From Echinometra lucunter (lineage: Eukaryota > Echinodermata > Echinoidea > Camarodonta > Echinometridae), in the NCBI GenBank assembly GCA_029962745.1, contig CM057161.1, forward strand, positions 3,933,521-3,997,520: a DNA stretch of 64,000 nt, written 5' to 3'. The stretch's first letter is position 1. Each line of letters opens with the position of its first letter. This document shows, piece by piece, positions 28,480 to 40,427 of the stretch. The translations under genes and the position numbers were made by a program. Under the pieces are notes generated by a model. That model was not told the DNA's origin. It worked only from the letters and a program-made list of their open reading frames with translations, and made no database searches.

Positions 28480-28621
28480 CAGATGGCTTCAAGTCCTCTC
28501 TGAGGGACTTGGTAATTGGGATCAATGCCTTATCACAGGGCACTAGAACATCCACTTGGTTTTGAACCCAGATACTCCAAGTTAAGACACCACTGATCTA
28601 CCACTGAGTCATGGTGCCTTC
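28480..28621 (-). repeat. tRNA-derived SINE (copy 2)
   Basis: On the minus strand it starts AGGCACCATGACTCAGTGG (A-box like), has GGTTCAAAACC (28558-28568, close to a B box) about 45 bases later, and ends AGAGAGGACTTGAAGCCAT. This matches 17880-18021. The A and B box spacing and order are those of a tRNA promoter. Confidence 0.65.
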
Positions 28622-28637
28622 TTAAATTCATGTATTC

Positions 28638-28982
28638 TTAAGGCATGTCCAGATATGAGGAGGCAGTTCCCCGCAACACGTCCCTGCAACATTTTAGTGC
28701 ACAAGTCAATGGGGAATGAGGTGACAAAAAAGTGTCGCTGAGGAAGGAGACATTTTTTTTTGTCACCTCGTGGCAAAAGGCTGTGGACCAATCAAATCTT
28801 ACAAAGTTAGTGCAAAATCTGTTGTCATGAGTTTGTCTGCATAACTTTTGACAAAACTCTCTTTTATATGAGAGTTGACGCATCAATGTGCGTTCAATAG
28901 CATCATTTGAGTGGTTTGTTGCACCACATCTGAACACTAAAATGTTGCGGGAATTTTTCGCCTCATATCTGAACAAGCCTTC
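28638..28982. mobile_element. best-preserved copy of the AGGCATGTCCAGATATGAGG MITE
   Basis: Ends AGGCATGTCCAGATATGAGG and CCTCATATCTGAACAAGCCT are inverted repeats with three mismatches. Inside, CCCCGCAACACGTCCCTGC and TGTTGCGGGAA also pair. It contains GTGGACCAATCAAATC. Confidence 0.75.
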
Positions 28983-29099
28983 ATAATCTTATAATCTCAT
29001 GATCACTATACAACAGTTAAACGATCAAAATAATAGCTATAGGAATAATTCAAACAGTTGTTACTAAATGTACATTCAAGGGTGAATGCAGGTGAATAG

Positions 29100-29550
29100 T
29101 CACTTGCTCTACTCCCACTTTGTCTAGTGCCTGTTTGGTCTCATCCCACATTGTCTAATCCCATTTCGTCTACAACCAGTTTGTCTAATAACCATTTGGT
29201 CTAATTGTCACGTAGCTCATTTACCATATCATCTAATTTCCAGTTAGGCTATGCCCATTTTATCCATTACCCACTTGGTCTACCACCATTTATTCTGATT
29301 GGACGAACTGGTAATAGACCTAATAGTCATTAGACCAAATGAGGTAAACTAAGTAGACAAATAGGCAATTGGATCATTTGATCATTAGACAAAATGACAA
29401 TTACCCCAAGTGGGTATTAGATCAAGTGATGATCGGACCAAATGGCAATTAGACCAAAATGATAGTGGACCAAATGGGTTTAGCCATGGTGGTGTTTGAC
29501 GATCTGGCAATTAGACCAACTGGTAGTAGACCAATTGGCTATAAACCTTA
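29100..29550. repeat. bidirectional array of degenerate TTTGGTCTAAT units
   Basis: From 29130 to about 29290 units like CATTTGGTCTAATTGTCA run in one orientation. From about 29300 to 29530 the same unit appears reversed (ATTAGACCAAATGG). Units are about 18-22 bp and irregular. See the findings for interpretation. Confidence 0.65.
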
Positions 29551-30114
29551 ATGCATAGGTGAGAAAGTGAGAGTAATGGTGGAGAGTAGGAGTGTGTCAC
29601 ATGCACATTTACTTAGAAAATAGGATCAGAAAATCACGATTTAAAGAGAATACATGATCTTGTAATACAAACTCGAGTGTATAAAAACATCTGTGTATTT
29701 GTACATGTATGCAGCATAATCGAGATAATGTGTATTTACCTGTCACCTATGCCGCTGTCACTGGCATGTCACAGCCTATTGCAGAAGTCCTGGCAGTATT
29801 CTGAAAATATTACCTTTTGTATAATAAGGAAAACAATGTCAATTGTCATAACAAACTGAAATTGCACTGACTAAAAACCCATCCTTGGAGTATGGGCAGG
29901 GGCCTTGTTAACTATACAAAAACGCAGACAGTTTTTTTGCACACATTAACCAATGACCTGCCGTGCTTTTGATTTGTTATGAAAATCAATATCATTTTAT
30001 GAACATACAAAGATCATTCCATTTTCAGAATACCACCTCTGCCTGTGGAGTCTGTGCAACTGAACGAACCCTGAAATATTCTCATTTCTCACGACACGGT
30101 TCCTTTTGCCAGCA

Positions 30115-30275
30115 TCACGACATGCCCGTGTAGTTGTTATGAAGAATGGGGTTATCATTCTTCATCAGCATTCCAACGACTTTCTTCTCAAACTTGTCAC
30201 GCACGCTACCGAACTCCATCACGCTCTTGGGCTTCTCAGCGAACCAGAAGCGATCAAACTCAGTGAAGACATGAC
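30115..30275 (-). CDS. ELMOD exon 8 (terminal)
   Basis: Acceptor TTCTGTACAG. It encodes HVFTEFDRFWFAEKPKSVME and on to the stop TGA (30115-30117) after NNYTGMS. EFDRFW and the MEFGSVRDKF block are typical of the end of the ELMO domain. Confidence 0.95.
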
Positions 30276-31001
30276 CTGTACAGAACAACAACAGAAAATG
30301 AAGAATAGAATGGATCCAATGTCATCACACTCAAAACAGAATTGACACTTCATCTCACAAACTGAGCAACTTATCACTCTATTTTCTGAATTTGTCTGAA
30401 AGGAAAATGCATAGAGGAATTCCCATATTTTGCAATCCTTGCGCCCTCATTCAGTTCAGTTGCGACAGTCACCCTGGCACATTAATTCTGGAAGATGGGT
30501 CAATAACAGTACTATTAACACCTTGCACTGCTCCTATTCTAAGTGATTACAGACTTCTAACTCTTCATATTTTCCCTAGGCTCTCACTGCTAGTTCTACT
30601 AACTCATCCTTCTTCTTCGTGCCTGGGATCCCTCGGTCACTTAAATATTTCTTCAATTGGTCTACTCTCATCCGCAGCATCTGCTATCTTGGAGATAGTT
30701 GTCGACGCACAAGTTGGAAAATAGGCCTGTCGTGGTACGGACGTTGGTGGAGCATGCATTGTGAAAAGCGAGAATTCTCATTTGCGTGTGTGAGTGAAAT
30801 CCTTAAAATTGTCTATTCAAACCTGATTTGTCAGTATTTGCCTTGTAGCAAATGTTTCTTATGCTCTGAATTTCAGATAACAATTTTACCCCAAACATAC
30901 AGAACAGAAGGTAATTATTTTATAAGAGAGTACATCATCTTCTAATATATAATAATAATAATAATAATTAATAATAATAATAAATAATAGAAATGATAAT
31001 A

Positions 31002-31038
<37 letters not shown>

Positions 31039-31046
31039 TAATAATC

Positions 31047-31110
<64 letters not shown>

Positions 31111-31148
31111 TAATAATAATAATAATATTAATATTAATAATAATAATG

Positions 31149-31187
<39 letters not shown>

Positions 31188-34100
31188 GTAATAATAATAA
31201 TAATAATAACAATAATAATAATAATAATATTAATAGTAATAATAATAATAATGATAATAATAATAGATGGATTTATATAGCACCTTTTCCAGAGGATATA
31301 AGGGCCATATCACTTAAAGTCTAAGAGCAAATCAAGAATTATACAAGTATGTTTTCAAATGCTTCTTAGAGAGGTCAAGTGAAGTGCTTTTACGTAGAAA
31401 TGCAGGGAGTTTGTTCCAAAGACGTGGGGCAAGAGATTGAAACTTTCTGAAGCCAGCCTGTTTTTGGGATTTTGGAATGACATAGGAAGGAGCAGACTTT
31501 AAACTTAGATGGTCACATGTGTGACCATTTGTTTCACTTTATAATGGATGACTCACAAATGAACTACTTTCTTTTCTGCAATTAGAAAACAGTTGTGTGT
31601 GATAATATCTGATCATAATTCATCATAGTACAAGCAATCATGTCTCATTCATTCAGAATAGTTTCAGTGTATCAAAACTTGACTTCTGAGGTGAAGAATG
31701 ATTGATTAACCATTGAAACCAATTCATATATAAAGATTGGTTGTAACTCTTTACTGAAGGACTGGAGTGAGAGTGTGACATCCTCTACCAGTTTCCAAAA
31801 GATATTCTCATCTCCCCCTTCAAATATTCTTATGCTTATGGTTGAATAATACATGTACCATTACATAATGAGGGGAATGGAAGTTCATTATTTATGTTTT
31901 TCTATGTAGATATTATACCATTTTTGTAGAGTTATAGTTAACATTGTGAAGCGCATAGAGATCTTTCAAGGTATTATGTGCTATATCAAGAACCTATTAC
32001 ATTATTATTATTATTATGTATGGTTAATCTCACAAATCTGTTGGAACTGAAGAAACTACTTTAACTTACATGAATTTCCAATGATGTTACAGCAGAGGTC
32101 TTTTGTTTTCTATTGTATCAGTATGAATCAATCTTTCTTCAGATGTAAAAATATGTCCTGTTATCAAAGCTTAAGCAAAATCTTTAGAAAAGGGCATTGC
32201 ATGTGACTACCTTGATAGTGTTCTTGAAATAATAACTGCCCCACGAATATGAACATATGTTGATCCATGCTGGTGCACGTCTGCATGACACAGCATGTTA
32301 CAATGGAAAGAAAACCAACAGTAGTCTTACTCCCCAGAGCTGTGGAAGACAGCTGGCCCAGGCAGTGCCTACTCCGTGACATACTAGAAATGCATGTGAG
32401 TACTAGCGTGTAGAGATTGTTTGGCATTGTGAGTGTACTGCAAGTGCTCTAAACTCTTCAATAGTTCAATGTACATTTGACTTCTACCTAGATGACAAAA
32501 TTAGCACACGTTTTTTTTCCCTGTCAAGTCTGAACGTTCTGTTTGACTCAGCAGAAGTTCGACTTGGGAATTTTGACTCGGGAATTTTGACTTGGGAAGT
32601 TTGACTGTATAGTAGAAATGTTCCCCGAGTGATCCAGTCAGTAAAATATTTTGCCCTCCACCTCTCCCATCCCCTCCCAAATATTCTCGTGATGCCCGGT
32701 ATTTAAATATAAGTGAACAATGGAGGGGAAAAAACTGTACTTACAATATACTCTATGGAAATGATATATAGATGGCTCTCCTGTGACGGTATAGTAGAAA
32801 TGCTCCCTGAGTGACCCATCTTTGAGTAGATTATATACAAGACTAGTCAGGTTGATGCCTACTACAGCATATGAATACCTGTCAGTCAACAAAGAAAATT
32901 GTGAAATGATGAGTATTCACAAATAATCTTCATGAGGAAGGAAAACATCACTTGTAGGCATAATATCTGAATTCAGTATGCATTATTCGTTATTCAAATC
33001 ATCATCATTATTAAAATTTGTAAAGTGCAATAAATCGGACAACTGAAGAATGACGGGGGTCCAAGGGTGGGTGGGGGATGGGTGTGTAAGATGAGGGGTT
33101 TTTGGAGGTGGCCACTGATCAATTGTTACTAGCATTGCTATCCTACAAATTAAATAAAATATTTGGTTGTAAACTATGTTGTTATGATGTATAATACATG
33201 TATGAATTGCATGCATGCTCACTCAATTACGTTCCTTTCATTGCGTTGCTTTCTGTATTGTTATGAATTGTGTTTGTATATAATGTAAACAAGCCACCAG
33301 AAGTAAAATTTCTGTGCAATAATGTGGAACCAATGGACCAATAGAGAATCTTGAATCTTGAATCATCAAATAAGCCTAGCTACAGTTACAGTCTCGTTTT
33401 GTGTTCAGCTGGGAACTTATGGTTGGAATCAAATTGAATTATAACTAACTTCATCCATAAAGGGTATTCATCAAACACTTATTAAACTATACTCCGTGAA
33501 TGATGCATGCAACATAGCATAGACATCTATATCTAAACAAAGTTCTCCAAGAGTTATGCATTTTAATGCTTATCTGTATTCACCATTATTTATAAACCTT
33601 TAAAAACACATCACGAAATTTTTCTAAATCACTGACTTTTGACATCAATGTTCAAAGAATACAGAAGCTTAAAATTGTCACTAATTGAAAAGTCAAATAC
33701 AAGAATGAATGCGTCAAAATGCATTACATGATCCATGTGCATTCATATACATCAAAATGCAGTTTTAAACATTCTGATCAATGACCTTACCACAGTGTAG
33801 GGTGCTGTGAGTGTATTAATGTTTGCCTTGCTACTCCATTGTAATTCTCAGCAAAAAATCTGTGAAAGGATAGAATAAAGGATAAATAATAATTAATGTT
33901 TGCCTTGCTACTCCATTGTAATTTTCAGCAAAAAATCTGTGGAAGGGTAGAATAAAGGACAGTTCTCAATTGTTTTTCTATAACACCTAGCTTTTAGAAT
34001 TATGAAAGCTGAGTTGTTTACCTAAATTAAGCCAAGTAAATAAAGTCAGCATAATCACTTTTTTAGTTGGCCACAGAAAAATGGAAAGTAATTTCAAAAC

Positions 34101-37100
34101 CTGATGCCACCCCCCCCTTACCCACATGCAGAACATAGAAGACGATGATAAGAAAAGGAAATATATCAAACAGGAAGTAACAGGACATGTATCACAGGAA
34201 ATAATAGGTATTCTTAAAGTGATTACACAATGGTAATTTTTTTTTGTGATATATGATCGAGAATAAAATTCTAAGAAGATTAACATTAAAAATATGATGA
34301 GTTTCAATCAAAATCAATGCATTTTCTCATAAAAAGTAACGAGTTGACCAAAAAATTTGAGTATGAGGTATGACATAAAAGTGGGTACCCAGCTTCACGC
34401 AATGCAGTTGTGCTGCGCGCTAGACTGTACAATTTGTATTATTCCTTGTGCGCATTTTGCTAGAATTGCGCGACAAGGGACCCACTTTGACATCATCTTG
34501 ACATCAAAGTGGGTACCCAGTTGAAACTGGGTCAGAGCTGAGGGGTCAAAAATATCCTAAAATCTTACCACATTTGGGGGTTTCCTTGGCAACACGACAT
34601 AAAAAACTAGATGAATCTTCGACCACGCGTGGTCGAACTTTATGCCTCCGCCATTACCAAATCAGAAATAAATGGCACTTCATGTTGATTTATTTTCATT
34701 TATACAATGACATCTTTGACCTTGACCTTTGACCTTGTGACCCTCAAATCTAATCAGATCACTGTCTCTCCCATATGCATACATGTGCTAAGTTTGAGGT
34801 TGATCGATCAAATGGTTGTTGAGTTATTGTGAAAACGAACCATTTCTATGTACATAATGACCTCTAAGAGCTTTGACCTTTGACCTTGTGACCCCAAAAT
34901 CTAATCAGATCATTGTCCCTTCCATGTGCATACATGAGCCAAGTTTGAAGCCAATCTGTCAAATGGTTCTTAAGTTATCGTGAGAACGAACCATTTTTAT
35001 GTGTATTATTACCTCTATGACCTTGACCTTTGACCTTGAGACCCCAAAATCTAATCAGATCATCGTCTCTCCCATATGCATACAAGTGCTAAGTTTGAGG
35101 TTGATCGGTCAAATGGTTGTTGAGTTATGGTGAAAACGAACCATTTCTATGTACATAATGACCTCTATGACCTTTGACCTTTGACCTTGTGACCCCAAAA
35201 TCTAATCAGATCATTGTCCCTTCCATGTGCATACATGAGCCAAGTTTGAAGCCAATCTGTCAAATGGTTCTTTAGTTATCGCGAGAACGAGCCATTTTTA
35301 TGTGTATTATTACCTCTATGACCTTGACCTTGGACCTTGAGACTCCAAAATCTAATCAGATCATTGTCCCTCCCATATGCATGCACGAGCCAAGTTTGAA
35401 GTTGATCCGTCAAACGGTTCTTAAGTTATCGCGAGAACGAAAACGGGACGGACGGACGGACGGACGGACGGACGGACGACCCGAAAACATAATGCCTCCG
35501 GCAACCACCTACGGTGGGCGGAGGCATAAAAATGTAGGCAGATGGTTTACTGCTGATAAAATCATGCTCTTTTAAATGAACTAACATTGTTTCAGCATTG
35601 GGTACCCCCTTTAAGAATGTCATATTATGACTTTCCCCATATGCTCCAAGCATAACTATACAGTTACCACTTCCCCACAAGTGTGAATGGATATTTCAAT
35701 CTAATTATGGAGGAAAGAGTATGACCAAATCTTTCCTTTGGACTCCCTTCCTACCTTCCTTCCTTCCTTTCAAAGGAAGATTGCTCACAGTTTCATATCA
35801 TATCTTCTTGCAACTTACACAAACAATGCAAACATTATTACCTGGCACTACTGTTATGAGATAATAAGACCAATTTACTATTTTCTATAATTTATCAATA
35901 CTTAATCAATACTTCTACAGGAAGTAAAACAGGAAGTTAAATGTCTACAAACTTCATTCTTCTTCAGAAAGTATTACTCATACATCTTCCAACTAAAGCT
36001 ATGATGCACTGGTCTTTTTATGGTCTTCTTATTCACTACATCACTCCTTCCAGATAACTGACCCACTCCCCCAATACTGAGTAAAAGTTATGACGTACAT
36101 TAGGCCTTTGGTCAAGAGCTCAAGGCTGACCAACTCCCAATAGAGGGTTTACCCATTATAAAAGGGGTTCACCTCAGGACTCCAATCAGAGAACCAGAAT
36201 ATTTCAGACTACATTCGAGACTACATCAGAGTACAATCACCATCAGACTTACTCTAGACTTCCGTTCATATTTTTGATCTTCAACTGAATAAATGTTAAC
36301 TTCATACTTTAACTGACTTTGAGTCTTCGTGTCTTCATACGTATTCTCTATGCTGGAAGAACGAAACAGTTAAATTTGGATCCCAAAACACGACACTACA
36401 GTCATCACATCGACAGGTGATATTATTCTTGTAATTAGGAAACCAGCGTTCTTCCCCCTTTCTCTATATCCCCTCTCTCTCTCTCTCTCTCTCACTGTGT
36501 ATTATAGCCAGTCTTTTTAGTTAATTTTTTTTTTTCATTTTTGTTTAACCTATGTGCCTGTAGTTTAAATGAAGGCTGCAAGCAAATCAAACTTCATGCT
36601 TACGATGTAGCTCTCCTACATCATGATTCCGCAAAATATCCATCTTACGTGTACATCAACTACTTCGAGTACAGTACATGCATACTGAATCAAATGCAAA
36701 AAATATCACACTGATGCACATGAATGTGGATGTTTGATTCATGATATAGAAATCAATAAATCAAATCAAATCAAACCAAATTATTGTAATATTAAAGATG
36801 TATCCAGAGAACTACTGATCACTTTTCACAGAAACAAAGTGAAAATGATGGAAAAATTGGAAAAATGTGTGAAACTTACACTAAGTTGTTCAGTCCAAGA
36901 ATTCCTGTAACACAATGAAAAAAGAAGAAAATAAACATGACACCATGCCTCTACATGTAATACACACACAGTGGACACAAGTGATCCCTTAGAATTACAT
37001 CAATGATTTCTGCCAGCTCACTTCAAGTGTGCTCATACATGTTAAAGGAGAATGGAACCCAGGCATCAGTGTGTTTTTAATAAATGAAGATGAACAAGAA

Positions 37101-40100
37101 AGAGTAAACAGTGAAAGTTTGAGCAAAATCAGACAATCTATTCAAGAGTTAATAATTTTGAAAGTTTAAGTAAATCCCTATTATGAAAATCCTTAAGTTG
37201 GCAACTTTGCCAGCATCTGAGATGTCATCGTGGACAACTCTCCATTCATTTTGTGCATAATTTTTCAAAAAAATTGATTTATATATCAACATAATTCTTC
37301 CCAAAATACTTGTAGAATTGATACAGCCATGACATACTCAAAAAGTAAATCAAAAGAATTTCAATTTTTCTTGAAAATGGAGAAAATGTTAAATTCTGTG
37401 CACAAAATGAATTGAGAGTTGTCCACAATGACATCACAGATGCCGGTATAGCTGCCAATTTAAGGATCTTCATAATGATGATTTACTTAAACTTTCAAAA
37501 AATTAACAACTTTTGAACAGATAGTCCAATTTTGCTCAAACTTTCACTGTCTGTTCTTTCTTGTTCTTCTTCATTCACTAAATGCACACTGATTTCTGGG
37601 CTACATTTTCCTTTAAAAGTGTAGTTCAAATCGCTTGTGTTTCATATCACTGAACCTATTAGTATTATGCTCCTTTTATCCATATCTAGATGAAAGTCTG
37701 AGGCTAGCAAGTAAGTTAATTCAGAGTTTAGTATTCAACAAATCTGAGGTGAGTAATGAAAACATACTATAGAGCAAAATCTTTAAACCGTTCATGACAG
37801 AGGTCCACATTTTGTGGTTTGGCCTAATATCTTTTGATGCAGAGCCCTAAAGATTATACCAAATACATGAGCAGAAAGAGCAAAAAATTCTACATAAACT
37901 GTGCCCATTTTGGTTGCATCAATATTTGTTGTTTGATGCTGAAAATTCTTTACAGGAAACTAAGCATTAAAATCCTTAAATTGGCAATGTGATAGAAAGT
38001 TTAAAATCAGTTTTTCCCCTGCAAAATTGGCAACCTTTTGACTTCTCATCATAATTTCTGTCAATTTATATTTATTTAAAAATGTAGCAATAAAATAAAA
38101 ATGTTGGTGTTGCCAATTTGAAGAATAAAAGCTGATCAAATTAGGCTTTAAATAATTTTGTCTCGTATGGGTTAAGGTACTTGGTTCCATGTACACCTGC
38201 ATGTTGACTGACACTCACCCATCCCTCTGAAGTCTGTTGCTGGGTCATCGCCTTGGAAACCAAGCTCTCCCCATTGTTTAGTGATGCGCTGATTCAGTGT
38301 GGTGTTCGGCATCATCAAGTCCCACAACTGATGACATAAAATCAACATATAGGACTAATTAAGTTTCAGCAGAAGTTATGTATCATAAGACATTTAGTTT
38401 CACTTTCCAAATCTCGAGAAGCAATATTTTATGGGAGATCAAACCACAAGTACTTCAACCCAAACATACTTTTGCTGAAATAAAAATGTTCAATTCTCTT
38501 CACAGAAATGTGAGTGAAAGACAATGCAAGATTTCATCATAAGTTGTGAAATCACAAGACAGTAAGACATTTGAGTGAAAGCAATGAAAATCCATTTTTT
38601 AGACATTTTTAGCAAACTAGTGTTTGATGTTTGACTACTGAAATTCTTCTTTGCTACTCTTGAGGGTAAACACAGGAATTCATCAGAAAGGAATAATGAT
38701 AATAAATTACAGCACTTGTTAAGTGCATATTAAGCTTCATTATGCATGTAAAAAATAACTAGATGAATCTTCGACCACGCGCGGTCGAACTTTATGCCTC
38801 CGCCATTACCAAATCAGAAATAAATGGCACTTCATGTTGATTTATTTTTATTTATACAATGACATCTTTGACCTTGAACTTTGACCTTGTGACCCCCAAA
38901 ATCTAATGAGAGCATTGCCCTTTCCATATGCATACATGAGCCAAGTTTGTTGAACCGTCAAATGGTTACTAAGTTATCACAAGAACGAACCATTTCTACG
39001 TACATAATGACCTCTATGACCTTTGACCTTTGACCTTGAGACCCAAAAATCTAATCAGATCATTGGCCCTCCCATATTGCATACCTGTGCCAAGTTTGAG
39101 TTTGATAGGTCAAATGGTTCTTAAGTTATCACAAGAACGAGCCATTTTTATGTGTTTTATTACCTCTATGACCTTGACCTTTGACCTTGTGACCCCAAAA
39201 TCTAATCAGATCATTGTCCCTCCCATATGCATACCTGTGCCAAGTTTGAGGTTGATCTGTCAAATGGTTCTTAAGTTATCGCAAGAACGAGCCATTTTTA
39301 TGTGTTTTATTACCTCTATGACCTTGACCTTTGACCTTGTGACCCCAAAATCTAATCAGATCATTGTCCCTCCCATATGCATACCTGTGCCAAGTTTGAG
39401 GTTGATCTGTCAAATGGTTCTTAAGTTATCACAAGAACGAGCCATTTTTATGTGTTTTATTACCTCTATGACCTTGACCTTTGACCTTGAGACCCCAAAA
39501 TCTAATCAGATCATTGTCCCTCCCATATGCATACCTGTGCCAAGTTTGAGGTTGATCTGTCAAATGGTTCTTAAGTTATCGCGAGAACGAGTCATTTTTA
39601 TGTGTTTTATGACCGCTATGACCTTGACCTTTGACCTTGAGACTCCAAAATCTACTCAGATCATTGTCCCTCCCATATGCACAACTGTGCCAAGTTTGAA
39701 GTTGATCTGTCAAACGTTCTTAAGTTATCGCGAGAACGAAAACGGGACGGACGGACGACCCGAAAACATAATGCCTCCGGCAACCACCTACGGTGGGCGG
39801 AGGCATAAAAATAATAGGACAAGAGATAAGAATCGTTAACTGCATATGCCTCCGGAAATCAATGAGAAGTGATCCTTAACCACTGAATATGAAGCCCGAG
39901 ATTACTCGGGTTGGGGTCTACGGGAAAGTGTATGTTAGAATAAAATCAAATCATGCTCAACGGGTTAATGTACATTAAGTGAAGGATTATGAGAAAAATA
40001 CATGTAATATCAATGGTTCTTTCGTACAATATGAGACTGCATTCACATGTGCGAACGACTGCTTTCCATAGAACTTTGTGTGAATTAGTTACAGGATTGC

Positions 40101-40389
40101 TTTTTTAATGCATACCTTTTGTAGGGATTTTTCATGGCTCTGATTGGCTGAGGAATACTTTTCTTTCTTTAGAGCCTCGATGTCTCTCACCAGGGCATTG
40201 TATCCACTGATCTGTCTCAATGATGCCTTCAGAGTTGATGGAAATCTGTGATGCGAAGCACAGGTAAAAAGCCTTGGTTATTTTGTTTTATTCAGGCCTC
40301 TCTTTAATCATTTTAGGTAAATCTGTGGATTCATCGCTGAATTTTTTTTTTCACTGTAGAGTACTCTGTGTTTCAGTCTCCTAAATATT

Positions 40390-40427
<38 letters not shown>

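Noticed and set aside
29100..29550. CRISPR-like array of short repeats
   Set aside because: This is animal DNA, the unit is degenerate and changes orientation, spacers are irregular and no cas genes exist.
30106..30345. 79-codon plus-strand ORF
   Set aside because: Antisense shadow of ELMOD exon 8.
30993..31280. Ile-rich 95-codon ORF
   Set aside because: Translation of the (AAT)n LINE tail.
39030..39839. 269-codon open frame with a repeating 50-residue pattern
   Set aside because: It is generated by 150-bp DNA tandem units inside a TIR element. The repeat period is divisible by three, and the sister element at 34.6-35.5 kb lacks the frame.
40130..40150. CCAATCA motif in ELMOD exon 3
   Set aside because: It is part of conserved coding sequence (SSANQSHE) and not of a MITE, so it was left out of the shared-core observation.
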